Below, piece after piece: positions 33,121-45,577 of a DNA stretch of 64,000 nt (the stretch's first letter is position 1; every line of letters begins with the position of its first letter). The stretch is from Axinella damicornis (Eukaryota; Porifera; Demospongiae; Axinellida; Axinellidae). Made by a program: the position numbers and the translations under genes. The notes below the pieces were generated by a model. The model did no database searches and had not been told where the DNA came from. It saw only the letters and a program-made list of their open reading frames with translations. The stretch spans positions 5,367,897 to 5,431,896 of the forward strand of contig OZ007516.1 of the NCBI GenBank assembly GCA_963931865.1. The letters are read 5' to 3'.

Positions 33121-33413
33121 CAGGCACTCATCCAGTGACGAAAAGGATGAGCCTGGGAACGAGGCTAGTTTATACCCCCCAACACGGGACTCAATGCCCT
33201 TCTGGCTGGGGTAGCAGCTTGCCTAAGCATAGATAATATTATACTATGGCCTTGAGTCACTGACCTGTAATATAGTACTAGTACAGCCACTCCTAATCCT
33301 CTGTACAGGCTCAGCTCCCGGAAACCGCCATGTTCATGTATGCATGGCTGTACAGCCTGTGTAGCCTCGTTCCCAGGCCTGAGAGCCTGGGAACGAGGCT
33401 GGTCGTACATACA

Positions 33414-35875
33414 ATGGCATAAAATAAGTATTTTTGTCTTGCTGTATAATGGCAAAATTTTATGCCAAACTTGTCTTGCTGTATAATGGCAAAATTTTAT
33501 GCTGAACTTGTCTTGCTGTATAATGGCAAAATTTTATGCTGAAACGTCATGCATAAAATTCCCTCGTGTACATTTTGCACAGTATCATAAAGGCAAAATT
33601 TTATGCCAACTGCTTTAATTAAAGGGTCTCACCCTAATTGGGTTAATTAAAGGGACATACTCATTTTGTGAGCCCAGTTTGAATGTGAAGGTTGGCATAA
33701 AATCTTGCCTTGGTGTTTCCACACAAAGGCGAAATTTTATGCCAACTGCTTTAATGAAAGGGTTTCACCCTATTTGGGCTAATTTAACTCATCTTGTGAG
33801 TCCTGTTTGAAAGCAGGTTGGAAGGGAAACTATGATGTAAAGGGTGTCCCCAATTGGGTTAATTAAAGGGGTATACTAACAGTTTGAATACAGGTCACAT
33901 TGAATTGATTACGGCGAACAATACAGTAACTATATATATCATATAATAAATAGGAGCATAATAAAAGGGTAATCGTAATCGTGGAAGATTGAGTGGTTGG
34001 ACTGGATAATGATGGTGGAAGAGTAGCAGTGGATAAACTCAGTCAAATCAGATCCTTGATTGTGCAATGTTGGCATCCAATCGAGCCATCCAGTTCCCCG
34101 TCTTAACATTGAACTCTATCAATGTTCCCTTATACCTAGCCTCGTTCCCAGGCCCGAGACCATCATTGTACCTAACTTCAACACGTTGACCTATTCCTTT
34201 GAAAGTATCGGTAATCTTGTTACTCTTGCCCTTGCCTTTTCGCACCAGAGGGACTAAATCAGACTCTAAATCCAAATCACTACTAATGCTTTCGCTTTAT
34301 CAGATGTTCCATGCCAAAGATGTGGGGTTTTCTTGCTTACTGTCCTGGTTTATTCGCTCCACACCATTAGTATTTCATGGAATACCATGCCACTCTGCAT
34401 ACTGGTGAGAAAAAACCTGAGTAAGCATTTGCAATTGGGGAAGGCGTGTCCACCATTCACCCCAGTGTGAAGTCTGACTCCATGATGCCACAATCTGCTT
34501 CTCACCGAGGAGTGCTTCTTCTGTTAGAGGAACAATGTGCTTTATTTCTGCAAAGCTTAGGCTGCCTTTAAGAGTACAGAACATTTTTAACTCCTCAGAC
34601 TTGCATTTGGCTGAACGAGCTATTATGCAGAATGCATCACGGCCTCCTTTACGGCTACATACTGGTAGAGGGGCACTCAGCTACTCGCGTGATACAATCG
34701 CGCATAATGTACCAGATACCCAATCATGAGTTTCTCAGCCATATCCTTGCATGCCTACAGCAAGTTCTAGTCCTTTTCTTTCCATGTCACTCCAGTCCAA
34801 TACAATGCCTCACAGATTTTTTCCAGGGTTGAATCCCTTGATGCCTTCATGACACTGAGAAAAATAGCCTTAATTAATACAGTGGCATAAAACTCAGGAT
34901 CCTCCTTATTGGTACGAACACGAGCCACTGCCTGTTGTACGTAGATGTACGCTTCATGGAACTACGCACTCATTTACTCAGCAGTTAATCTCTCATCTGA
35001 CAATCTGTACAAACATGTCTTTTATACTGATACATGAAAGAATGCAAGCATGCACAATTATAATAATTATTACAATACATGACATAACGTTACACAACAA
35101 TGAATACACCACACTGCCACCCACCTCATGACTGTGTAGTCGAATGCAGTTACATTAGCTCGAGGAAAGGAAGATGCATGTGGTGTCAATTAAGCCTGCG
35201 TTTTTTGAGATTAATTTTGAAAGATGTTTTTGTATTAGCATATTATATTGCGTGTCCACTCTATCCCTACATATAGACTATACCGAGTCTATGATATTAT
35301 TCTGTATTCATAGGGGTCGTAAATACAATGGGACTTCTGTCTTGCAAGCTTGCCCACACCCACCCCCAACTACTGTGCAGCCCTTCTCATGTGATCGAGC
35401 TCCTCCCACGTGCACAATTACGAGTTTGTTCCAGTCCCAGGTACTGCAGCTGCATTCCCATGCTGCACCAATGGTATTCATAGTTCATATGTATAACTAC
35501 TGCAGTACATACAGAACAGTGTAATGATATTCATGAATTCGATTGTGATGCTAGAACACGTGCATGGTAGCTATAAAGTAGTCAGCATAAAATTTCGCCT
35601 TTGTGTGGAGACACCAAGGCAAGATTTTATGCCAACCTTCACATTCAAACTGGGCTCACAAAATGAGTATGTCCCTTTAATTAACCCAATTAGGGTGAGA
35701 CCCTTTAATTAAAGCAGTTGGCATAACATTTTGCCTTTATGATACTGTGCAAATGTACACGAGGGAATTTTATGCATGACGTTTCAGCATAAAATTTTGC
35801 CATTATACAGCAAGACAAGTTCAGCATAAAATTTTGCCATTATACAGCAAGACAAAAATACTTATTTTATGCCAT
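33414..35875 (-). mobile_element. 2.5-kb TIR transposon with ~300-bp ends and a decayed transposase-like gene
   Basis: ATGGCATAAAATAAG opens both ends in inverted orientation. Inverted similarity runs about 300 bp and includes a 45-bp tandem (GTATAATGGCAAAATTTTAT) present three times on the left. Minus-strand coding remnants occupy about 34,960-34,050: YVQQAVARVRTNKEDPEF, then FAEIKHIVPLTEEALLGEKQ, then TNGVERINQDSKQENP, then a basic tail with KGTLIEFNVKTGNWMARLD. 'TNxVERxN' is a common motif near the end of DDE transposases. A TGA precedes it, and a TAGCCTCGTTCCCAGG repeat sits inside the tail frame near 34,140. I cannot assign the superfamily. Confidence 0.7.
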
Positions 35876-35902
35876 GTTCTGCACGACCGGAACGAGGCTA
35901 GC

Positions 35903-36096
35903 ATGGCTGATGCACGCGCTGCCTTTGTCGTGCATGTTCGCGTGGCCACTGTAAGCTTATACATTGTATACCGAGGGGAGGAGCTAAGGCTCACCGCCAG
36001 CAAGCAGCAAATCTCAATTTGTCTTGGCAGTGTAGACGCTAGTAATTTTGTGTTTGAGCGCTATTTATACAGTGTGAGCGAGCCGCAGGACTCTTA
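35903..36096 (+). CDS. Small ORF upstream of the transposase
   Basis: ATG 35903 to TAG 36096, about 64 aa (MADARAAFVVHVRVATVSLY...). It ends next to the transposase ORF (ATG 36112). No family is recognised. It may be a leader or first ORF of the same transposon, or 5' UTR sequence open by chance. Confidence 0.35.
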
Positions 36097-36111
36097 GTGA
36101 AGGCGCTAGGC

Positions 36112-37968
36112 ATGGGTCGGACTACATCATCCCAGCGAAAGTTTCGGGCTGCACGCCTTCGGGCACCGAAGAGAAAATTTTACGGTAATCAGCACTACAA
36201 ATCTGGAGGTTGTCTGTCAAAGGCGAAAAAGGCTGTACATGTCGATCCTAGTGATGTACGATCGGCTTCTGGCGGCTCGCCTAGCCCAGTAATTTCGGCG
36301 TCACATCGTAAACTGATTGTTGAGCCAGTGAACCCGGAGAGAAATGCCGACTCCTCGACTAACCATGGAGATGGTTCTGTGACTCCAACTGGTTACCGCT
36401 GTATTGACATGATGATCCTCAAAGATGCAATTTTACAACTGCGATGCCCACACTGTCATACAGAATCGTCTACTTTAGCACTCTTGGAAAGCACAGAGAG
36501 GCAAGGGCTCGCTTCGCAGCTAATGATTCGGTGTGCAGAGTGTGATTATATGTCCACTTTTTATACCTCCTCCAAATCCAGCCACTGTTACGAAATAAAC
36601 CGTCGTGCAGTTACCGGGATTCACTGCATTGGAAGAGGGTATACAGACCTCGAGAGGTTGTGTGGGCTACTGAACATGCCGCATCCAATGGCCATCAATA
36701 CGTACATGAAACATTCATCAGTCCTTCACAAAAATGGAATAGAGTTAGCCAACCAAGTCATGTTGTCAGCTGCATGGCAAGGAGCTGAGGCAGGCTCACT
36801 TGTCTGATCCGGGCGCTGCAGTTGATGTCGATGTATCATGTGACGGCACATGGCAGAAGCGAGGTCACTCGTCTCTCTATGGTGTGGTTTTGGTTATTGC
36901 TGCTGAAACAGGAAAAGTTCTAGATTATGAGGTCAAGAGCCGTATATGCATTAGCTGCCAAAGGCACACTAAGCTTGACCCTTCCTCTGAGGAATACCAG
37001 CTGTGGAAACAGACATAGTGGTGAATGCAGCCAAAATTTTGAAGGCTCTGCAAACGCAATTGAATGCAGTGGTGCCTTGGAGATTTGGAAACGTTCAGTT
37101 TCCAAACATAATCTTCGTTATACCACATACATTGGAGATGGTGACAGTAAAACACATACAACCATCTTTGATGAAAAGCCTTATGGTCCTGAGTGTGATA
37201 TTAAAAAGTCTGACTGCATTGGTCATGTGCAGAAACGACTTGGAGCGGCTCTTAGGCGGAAGAAAAAGGAGTGGGGGAAGAGAAAGCTCTCTGATGGCAA
37301 GACAATTGGAGGTCGAGGTCGGCTAACTGATCAAAGAATTGACAAGCTGCAAAATTATTATGGCCTGGCAATTCGAAACAATTTGAATGACGTTAGTTCA
37401 ATGCAAAAAGCAGTCCGTGCCATACTGTATCACTCAGCTTCCACTACTAAGAAGCCAATGCACCAGTTCTGTCCAACTGGAAGCACATCTTGGTGTGGGT
37501 GGCAAAGAAACTCACAGACATACGAGCACCATGATTCCATCCCAAGGGCTATCTTCGAAGAATTGAAGCCAATTTTTGAGAGGTTGTCAAAAACGGAGCT
37601 ACTTGAGCGGTGTGCACTGGGACACACTCAAAATGCCAATGAGGCACTGAATGGCACTATTTGGCAGCTGTGCCCCAAAGAAAGGTTCGTTGGAAGCGAA
37701 ACCCTTGAGACAGCTGTAGCCATTGCTGTTTGTAAGTTCAACATTGGTGCTCAACTTACCATGCAGAGATTACTTGCCAATATGGGGCTGGAAGCTGGAG
37801 ATTATGCGTCACAAGCACTACAACGCCAAGACAAGTCTCGGCTGTATAAAGTATAATGCAAGTGAAACGACAAAATTGGCACGGAAGCGGAAACGCCATG
37901 CCCGGAAGGGATATGAAGAGAAAAGTAAATTAATTGAGGGGGAAACTTACATGTCTGGTTCATTCTGA
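36112..37968 (+). pseudogene. Mutator-like transposase gene, frameshifted
   Basis: The start is ATG 36112 (MGRTTSSQRKFRAARL...). Three frames joined in order give the known layout of the animal Mutator-like transposase domain. A zinc-binding CPHC/CAEC pair lies near 36,450-36,540. The catalytic-core start DVSCDGTWQKRGHSSLYG is near 36,830, then CISC, HSGECSQNFEGS near 37,020, YIGDGDSKT near 37,130 and GHTQNANEALNGTIWQLCPK near 37,620. The C-terminus is basic and ends GETYMSGSF. Shifts occur near 36,790, 37,014 and 37,850. The last is also in the inverted copy, so it is not a random read error. Expected length is about 615 aa. The gene is presumably inactive as written. Confidence 0.85.
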
Positions 37969-39123
37969 GTTTGTACATTCTGAGTTCCTTTCATCAACAT
38001 GTATGTGTCGATCTTGGTTGAGTTCATGTATAATTGCATTGTTGTCATAATTATTCCATTTGCATTCTTGATTATGTAGCATGCTTCACCCCAAAACACT
38101 GTCTGGTGACTCACCATAGATAGTACCCCCTCTGAGGGTAGCTATGCTTCTGACACTACATGTAACAAGTGAGTCTTTAAAAGACTTGATGTGTCTCGGC
38201 ACGACTTGGTATCAGATAGAATCATGCAGAGGACATGGCAGCTGCTTAACCCTTTATGACTGCAAAACCTGTTAGCTATGAGAGTTTCAGCTTAAGTGAG
38301 CGTCAATATCCTTGGAGGTTCTGTGAGCAAGGGGTGGGTCAGGAATGTTCACCGAAAGGGTGAAAGCGGTATGGTCGTGTCTGGGCTTGATGTTTAGTCA
38401 ACACCTTGGCCAATTCTTTCAGCACTTATCTATAGGCCTATAGCTAGCTAGCTAGAGCTGAGTGAGCTTTAGTATGCACTTGGGATGGCTGAGTGCAGCA
38501 CACTGGATGGGTGAGTATTCATTGTCCTGAATTAAGTATTAGAGCTACGTAGCAGCAGTCTTGGTAAGAGGATTCATGAGCAGCCATGCAAACCCATAAT
38601 CATTTTTGAAGATATACTTGCACGCTATAAATACGTTTGACACCCTATTAAGAGTGTAGAGCATGCAGCACTTGCGCGGGCGCATTGCGAAAAGCGACGT
38701 ACCACGTACGTACGTACGTACGTACCTACGCATCCAGCACTGTGTCTCGGCACTTCGGTGCCGAGACAAAAAAATTTGGGCTACAGTAGCTGCCAACTCA
38801 TGCAGGTGGGGTCACAGTAGCAGGGTACAGCCCTGTTTACACAGTTGAGTGTTGGAGGGGACGAGGTTCAGTGCGTAATAGGATTAGTCTGCACGCGTTT
38901 CCAGTGAATACCATTACTTGCAGCAAGTAGGGGGCGGGGCTACCTCTGACACCGGAAACACTACTAATAATTAAATTCCTGTACACTAATCCAGAGTTCC
39001 ACAGTATTCAAAGGAGACACCACCTGTAGATGGCTGTAATAGGTTGTATCTTCTAAGAACATAGAATTATCTAGCATCAGAGCATACAATTCATTATTAC
39101 AGTTTGAAAGGTAGAATCCCACC
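37381..39123. repeat. Right arm of the inverted repeat
   Basis: Reverse complement of 29920-31058 apart from an internal insertion of about 600 bp near 38,166-38,767. It includes a CGTACGTACGTACGTACG stretch near 38,708. Near-identity over more than 1.1 kb implies a recent event or ongoing gene conversion. Confidence 0.85.
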
Positions 39124-39127
39124 TTAA

Positions 39128-40960
39128 CCCTTTATTTGTTTACTTTGTTTGTAACCTGTATAGTTTTTCTCACTTTCTGCATGCGGAGTGTTTCATGTAA
39201 GTGAATGAAAGAAGAAAAAAAAGTTTACAGCTTGAAGTATTTGATGACAGTGCAATAATATTAGTATAGGGGAGGGTTGGTGCATGCTCAAACATAATGC
39301 ATGCATGCATGCAGTTAATTGCTTGTATAGGATCCTGACTATATATAGCTCTGGGACTAATATTATTATAGCTCTGGGACTATAATAATTATTATAGCCT
39401 GTATAATAAATTATTTTATCCCACAGCTGTAGACTTGCTCCATTGAAAATGTATGGAGAGCAACAGTGGAATATGGGGCCGTATTACACTCCCCGTATTA
39501 CACTCTTCCTGAGGGTATGAAGTTTACACTAGTCGTGTTTTCATGTAAACAGTACGTAGACATAGTGGCTGCACGTTCGAGTCATGACGTCACAGTACGC
39601 GTACAGTGTATAATATAGCGCTGGAACCAGGTACCGGTACCGGACTCAGGGAAATCGACGTTCCGTCGTCAAAGGAGTTTTGTGCCTGGTAAGTTGCTCA
39701 AAGAGTTAGACGGTCCTAAAACGGCAGTGTGTTGTTGGTGTTCAAGCAAGAACGAGCGTTGCCAAGTACTACTAAAGCGACGAGTACAGGCGCCTTAGCG
39801 TCGGGGCTGGCAACTACAATAGCTGTAGGATAAATACATTATTTACCGTGTACTGGGAAACATCACTCGTCTGTTGCCGTATTGTCACTCGTGCCTGCGG
39901 CACTCGTGCAATACGGCAACAGACTCGTGATATTTCCCAGTACCCGGTAAATAATATATATATAATTATGGAACTGACATGTTGATATGCTCCAAGTATT
40001 ATAGCAACTATATACTGCAGTAGATTGTTATGGCCTCACTTGGCTAATACATAGCTACTGCATGCCGGTGCTTGGTGTCATGACTGTGATCAATGGTGTT
40101 GATACCATAGTATACAGTGTAGAAACTTTTTTCCCTCACTCCACCTTCCTATATTTATATATTGTAAAATCACTTTTGTAGCCTCATAAATTAAATCCCA
40201 TGAGATTGTGTGGCATTAACAGTTATAAGTCTGCAATCGTGTTGTATTATGCATGGGATACCTACGTTCACTCATTGTAGTGTTGAACCACGTACAAAAT
40301 AAAAAATAGACTAGCACATTCCCATAGTTGTGGAGGCTCATATCGGTCATGTCATGTGGGAGGAGGGAAGAGAGCCTGCTATACACACACCAACATTTCA
40401 GACTGATGCCATCCTTTGGGACAATGACCACAGATATTTGCATCACCCAGTATATGAATTAGCTCAACAGAGCCTACTAGGTAGTAGCTACTGACTTCAC
40501 AGAACACTAGGGTATAGCTACCTGCAGGGACCAACATAACGTATACATTTGGACCGTAGTCCTGCAGAGCAAAATGTTCATTTCTCTGTGCCGCTCCCAT
40601 ATTCATGCAGACTAGCTATGCCTTGATCCAATTCTTCTTGCAGCTTACCAAGTACAAGTTAATCATCAGCACTGTTGCATGGAATCCTGGTACCTGCTGT
40701 GGGTTGGGGCCCAGACCAGACCACTATAGGAACAAACACTGCAACCTACGTAGGCTTACAGTGCTGGTCAAACCTTTGGTCATTCTTTGTTGCTATTAGC
40801 TAATTTGTAGCTTCATTCCTTCATGAATATTATTAACTCCACCATCCATTACCACTAAAGGGCTAACTTAGTGGTTACAAAGAACATATTTGGCTGTTCA
40901 TGAATGAATGGGTCAGCACTATAGAGTGTGATGAACTATGCCACATTTCCAGTAGTAGCC
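39128..40960. other. Intergenic stretch without a supported gene
   Basis: AT-rich. Apart from the hairpin at 39846-39947 I see no coding frame with splice signals and no recognised repeat. Confidence 0.5.
39844..39949. mobile_element. 102-bp TA-flanked hairpin MITE
   Basis: 39846-39947 is a foldback with arms CCGTGTACTGGGAAACATCA and its inverted counterpart, sharing TCTGTTGCCGTATT. TA flanks both sides. The ends begin CCG, as in the larger TA-flanked family. Confidence 0.8.
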
Positions 40961-41223
40961 TTTGTTACCCCGCGCGCGCATGCGCGAAGCGGGGTTAAGC
41001 AATCGGTTTTGTCCGTCTGTCCGGCGTCTGTCCGGCGTCTGTCAGGCGAAAAAAATTGAAATCTACTCTCATAAACCATCGAAATGGAGTCAAACAATAG
41101 CAAATAGCAAAAAACTGCTCTATGTGTACCTGACTGAAGTCAAGGCGCTCCATTTCGCTGTATTTCGGCTATTTCCTACTTTTCATAACTATTCATAACA
41201 TTGGCTCCACCTCTTCGTGACTT

Positions 41224-41896
41224 CAGGGGCGTAGGAACCGGGGGGGCCACAGGGGCCAGGGCCCCCCTTGTTTTACAGCAAGCAAAGTTGACGTACGTCG
41301 GCCTGTCGCTCCGCGGCTCTGCCGATCACATGACGCAAGGCGTACGCGATGATCTCACCGCCATAGGCATAGCTACACAGTATAGCTATATAGTAAGGCA
41401 CTATTTGGACTAACTTGCAGCTACTTGCTGCCGCTACGTTGCAACTCCTGGCCTGGCCTCCTCAGCTCGCAATATCGTGCGTTGCCTGAAACCGAACGGC
41501 TTGGGAACGAGACCACGATCTAGTATACCCCTCCGTGTACGTACGTATTACGTTCGTGTGCGAAATTTGAGCAAGGAAGAAGGCCCTGGGCCATGGGACC
41601 TGCAATCCTCGTACATCTGGAAAACTTGCAGTGCAAAGCGCGAAGGTGCCACGAGAGACCATCCTGAGAAGTGAAAAATGAAGGCGAAAAAAATTTTCCG
41701 CGCTTTGCGCGGACTGATCGGCGCTACACGCCTCTATCATAGATAATAGGATCTATGCCTCTATGCACTTCCTCCGGCAGCGTTTAATATATGGTGCCCC
41801 CCCCCCCCCCCCCCCCCCCCCTTTCATAAATCCTGTATCCGCCCCTGCACCTTGTGGCCCCCCTTGAACTTTTCATCTTCCTACGCCCCTGGACTT
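41224..41896. mobile_element. CAGGGGCG-ended (hAT-like) element, about 670 bp, with nested poly-C remnant
   Basis: TIRs are CAGGGGCGTAGGAA (41224) and TTCCTACGCCCCTG (to 41891). GACTT precedes and follows, a shorter match than the 8 bp expected for hAT. Near 41,797-41,848 a 25-C run and TATCCGCCCCTG form the end of another CAGGGGCG-type element inserted within. ORFs in the middle are not recognised. Confidence 0.7.
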
Positions 41897-42559
41897 GAAG
41901 AACAGGACACGCAGTGCATTTGGAAACTTCATGCTTCGAGATGACCGCTAGGAAACAGTGCCTAAATTCAATGGGATGGGACTGAGGCTGGTTAATGGCA
42001 TTCCTTGTTTGTCTGCTTTTTCGGGAGTCGATCGGGGTGGCCATCACTAAATCATTTGTAATTTTTGCAAGAAATTTTTTTGTTTCTAGCTACCGCGTTC
42101 TCTGATATTGATGAAGGTAGAGTGCTACTCCCTTTGTTGGGAGGACTGTACATGTACCAGATCAAACAAGGCAAACCTCTGTTGGTATGTGGTTTGTATT
42201 ACAGGCTCTTATGCAACTGAGAGAGCAGTGGCATGATATGTGCTGAGTTGGCATAATGTGTATGGGTGTGTTCCAATTAGAGTACCTGTTGTAGGTAGCT
42301 GGTAGTATAGTCTGGTTCCCAGACCCTCATAAGATGGTCTGGGAAGGAGACTAGTGAGCTGAGTGTTACTGCAGTAGGTTGCTGTGTTGTAGTTAGCAGT
42401 GCCAAATTGGTCTACTTTCTGCTGCCATTGCTGCTGACATCATCACCTTGAGAAAATTGACGAACGAAAATGGAAAACAGCCTCCATGTTGGTGTACTAG
42501 CTTCTATGGCGATCTTGGTGAATGCAATGATGCGCAAACAATGCTTCTAGTATGTGTTG

Positions 42560-43056
42560 TATCAACAGACCTGTCAAGTCTCACGCATCCTGCGTGAGAC
42601 ACACGCATTTACGTGTCATCTCACGCTCACACGCATGCATATCCAAATCTCACGCATTTGCACCGCGCATGTTACTGTTGATTTTGGCTCCCTTTGAACA
42701 CTGAAGCACTATGTAGTAAGCATTTCATTGACTTCCCTAAGTGGATACTGACAGGTTTCTCAATGGTTGATTCAATTATACCCACTTACATGACACGTGT
42801 TCAAGTTCTCAGCCCGTGGCAACAACGAATTTTGATAAAGTTGTTTAGAAACTGTTGTATGTTTATTCAGTCATGAATTTCTGCCTTGACCTTGACCTTC
42901 ACAGGTCAAATTCGTCATTGTGAAGGGTATTTATTGTGTCTTGAGTTAAAATTGGATGGGTGTTCATGGGGTCTCACTCATTTTGTGCCAATCTCACTCA
43001 TTTTGAGGTGGGGTCTCACTCAAGTGAGGCTGCTGACCTTGACAGGTCTGTATCAA
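42560..43056. mobile_element. TIR element with 6-bp duplication TATCAA
   Basis: The element is 42566-43050. Ends are CAGACCTGTCAAG and CTTGACAGGTCTG, and TATCAA is duplicated (42560-42565, 43051-43056). The left side has TCTCACGCATCCTGCGTGAG palindromes; the right side has TCTCACTCATTTTG repeats. Superfamily unknown. No gene inside. Confidence 0.85.
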
Positions 43057-43427
43057 ACGAAATTCCATCCGCTCTGTAGGCTAAAAACTATATGAACGCT
43101 TACCAGCGATGGAGGGTACGTGTCGATCAATACTGCACGTGCAACCCGAGAAGGCAGCACAAGCTTTAGTATACGAAAATGCCACCGCAAATATGTTTAA
43201 ACACTTGGTGAGTGGAGTTGTCTCTAACGACTGGAGTCTTGACTTATTGGTTGTGCAAGCCAAGTGGATGATGAAATGATTCAGGGCGTGCTGAACCGAC
43301 TATGGGCCCACCTTGTGTCCACCTGATGTCACTCATGTGATGTATGCTCCCGTTTTTCACCGCTGTTCAGTTTCCGTGCAGTCAACATGAACAATAGGAG
43401 ATGGGGCTGGGAGCGGTACTGTGTTGC

Positions 43428-43592
43428 CTGTGCCAGTGTTTCCCCCAAAACAGACAGGAAAGGGGTGCGAAATAGTACAAAATTGAAGAGATCAAAGAAC
43501 TTAATGCATTCCAATGACCACATCAAAGGATAATAGGCCAGGAAAGGGGTGAGGCACCCCTCTACCCCCCTTTGCGGGAAACACTGCTGTGC
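43428..43592. mobile_element. 153-bp hAT-like MITE (CAGTGTTTCCC ends)
   Basis: 43434-43586 has inverted ends CAGTGTTTCCC/GGGAAACACTG, flanked by CTGTGC on both sides (6 bp shared). CAGTGTTTCCC-like ends are common in hAT MITEs. GGAAAGGGGTG recurs inside. Confidence 0.75.
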
Positions 43593-45577
43593 TTCAGAAA
43601 ACCATGCATGTAGCCTGTGTGGTGTATTACTTCATTTGATATTCCAAGTTGTGGGTGATACATTGTCTCTTCTCTCCTGCAGCACACTCTGGCAGCCGAT
43701 GACACTACACATTTAGAGTGCATTCAACTAGACAGGTACACATGGAGCCGTTGTGGTAGGATCTAAAATCTCATTACAGTGCAACGAAATTGAACTAGAT
43801 ACTTTGGTAGCACTCTCTGTTTGGGGATGGGTATGGTCTTGGTACCAGACTCGGACGGAGTCTGGTTCAGAGACTGAGGTTGTAGCTGTAGTGATGTGAT
43901 CTTGTGAAATACTCAGGACCAAGACTGCCAATCAATTTCTACTGCCTACCAGTTCACCAAGATACTCACAATCTGTGGCACTTTCATTGTCAATTTTTTT
44001 CTTCTTTCCATCCAAACATTGCTTCCTGGTACCTGTAAACAAGCTGTGTGTCCATTTTGACTTGCTGACATGGCATTTTGTGGCTGAGTGTGTTGAATGA
44101 TTCCAACAAGTGCAGCTGATGTAGACGTGGCCTGTTTCAGTTGGCACCTGGTTCACAGGCTGTGTGCATAAGGTCCACTGCCTTGAGGCCATGCCTCATG
44201 CAGCAAGTTAGGGGATGGGGCCACGCATACTGTACGTTGTACATTAGTGCGCTATGACCTGGTGTAGGTTATGATGGGCCCGAAACTACAGATGTTATAA
44301 TTATGACTAGTCTAGCTGAGACCCTCCTCTCTCCCCATTCCGTTCCTTCATTTCCAGGGGGGGGGGGGGGGGTCTAGCAGCTAGACTGAAATTGTGACTG
44401 GTGCTGTGCATGTGTATGGCATCTGTGGTCTTGTAACAATAACTTTTTTCTTTGATTCCGCAGGTTTTTTTGTGTGTGTGTGCACTGCAGTTTAGAAACA
44501 GTTACCGACTATTTATTTTCACTCACAATCAATCAGTTGCCATAGCTACCACAGAACAATCCTTCAGCTGCCAGAAGCCATACTCACTCACACTGTGCAT
44601 TAGCCACACCCACCCCACACCGTGTGACCACACCTCTCTGATTCAAATAGGAAGCACATCACCGCATACGAGTGAATCAAATCATGTCTGGGAATTCAAA
44701 ATTCCTCTCTCTTATTACAAGTAGCGTACGCCGAGCACCAATCTGGGCACAGGTGCAGTACGTACGTACAATTGACCACTTTCCACAATCAACACTTCTC
44801 ACAGGCAGAGCTGTATCTGCACTCGCAGGCAATTCACTGTTTGAGTCACCGGGAGCTCTAAGCTCAGTTTCGCATCGAGGCATTCATCACTCCTACCACA
44901 CACACCCGTACACACATCATCTTCTGAAGGCATATGATACACTTGCGCACAAACACTCGTAACAGACATACACATTTGTGAACGGATTTTCAGCTCATCC
45001 ACAACAAGAACACTGTTGCATATCCACCACACATTTCAAGCTCAAAACTACCCTTCATCATTAAGAGTTTGACGCTAGACTTCTGCGAAACTTTCTTTTT
45101 TTCCTTGTGCAAGACCAAGTTAGTCCACCAGTGCTGTTGGTTGAAGGCTGTACTGGAATCACTGCAGAGGTACATTTTCTTTTGTGTTGTAGTAGTTTCA
45201 TGCCAGTGTCGTCCAATCCCCAGAATATACTCGTACACACATTACATGTATATACCTGTAGTCCCATTCCCAGACTCTTCCCTAGTCTCAGTCCCTGACC
45301 CTCCGCAGAAACCGGAAGGTGGACATACGTACACATATTGCATGTGGTCCCTTTCTGAGACTTCCCCTGATATACATGTACACACACTGCATGTCATCCC
45401 ATTGCATTGTATACACATTGCATGCAGCATATTACATGTACATGTCGGTGAGCCAAATGGCCTCATTCTCAAAATGCACTATTCCCGGACCTCCAAGGAA
45501 AGGGGGAACAAGGCGTACATGCATTGTGTATGTGCTGCCACGAGCTGTACCAAGTACTCTCATTGCCAACCCCACAG
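43593..45577. other. Upstream region of the R3H gene; no exon supported
   Basis: Contains a G run near 44,359 and degenerate direct repeats built around ACATTGCATG and TACATGTACA at 45,230-45,440. The first exons and promoter of the R3H gene may lie here, but none can be picked with confidence. Confidence 0.4.

Larger units (their letters stand above)
29916..39127. mobile_element. 9.2-kb composite with near-identical inverted arms bounded by TTAA
   Basis: From 29920 (GGTGGGATTCTACC...) inward to 31058, and from 39123 inward to 37381, the sequence is the same on opposite strands. Homology stops exactly at TTAA on the outside (29916-29919, 39124-39127). The arms contain the 3' end of a Mutator-like transposase gene and its downstream region. 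The right arm has about 600 bp extra (about 38,166-38,767, with TGTCTCGGCAC near both ends). Between the arms lie a zinc-finger fragment, several TIR elements and the 5' part of the transposase gene. TTAA with terminal GG is also seen at 53631-54203 and is typical of Kolobok or piggyBac type elements. Confidence 0.7.

Noticed and set aside
38700..38735. ACGTACGTACGTACG run as a possible regulatory palindrome
   Set aside because: Simple tetranucleotide repeat; nothing links it to a gene.
41462..41740. 92-codon minus-strand ORF inside the CAGGGGCG element
   Set aside because: No recognisable domain and an overlapping + frame of similar length; cannot be told from chance.
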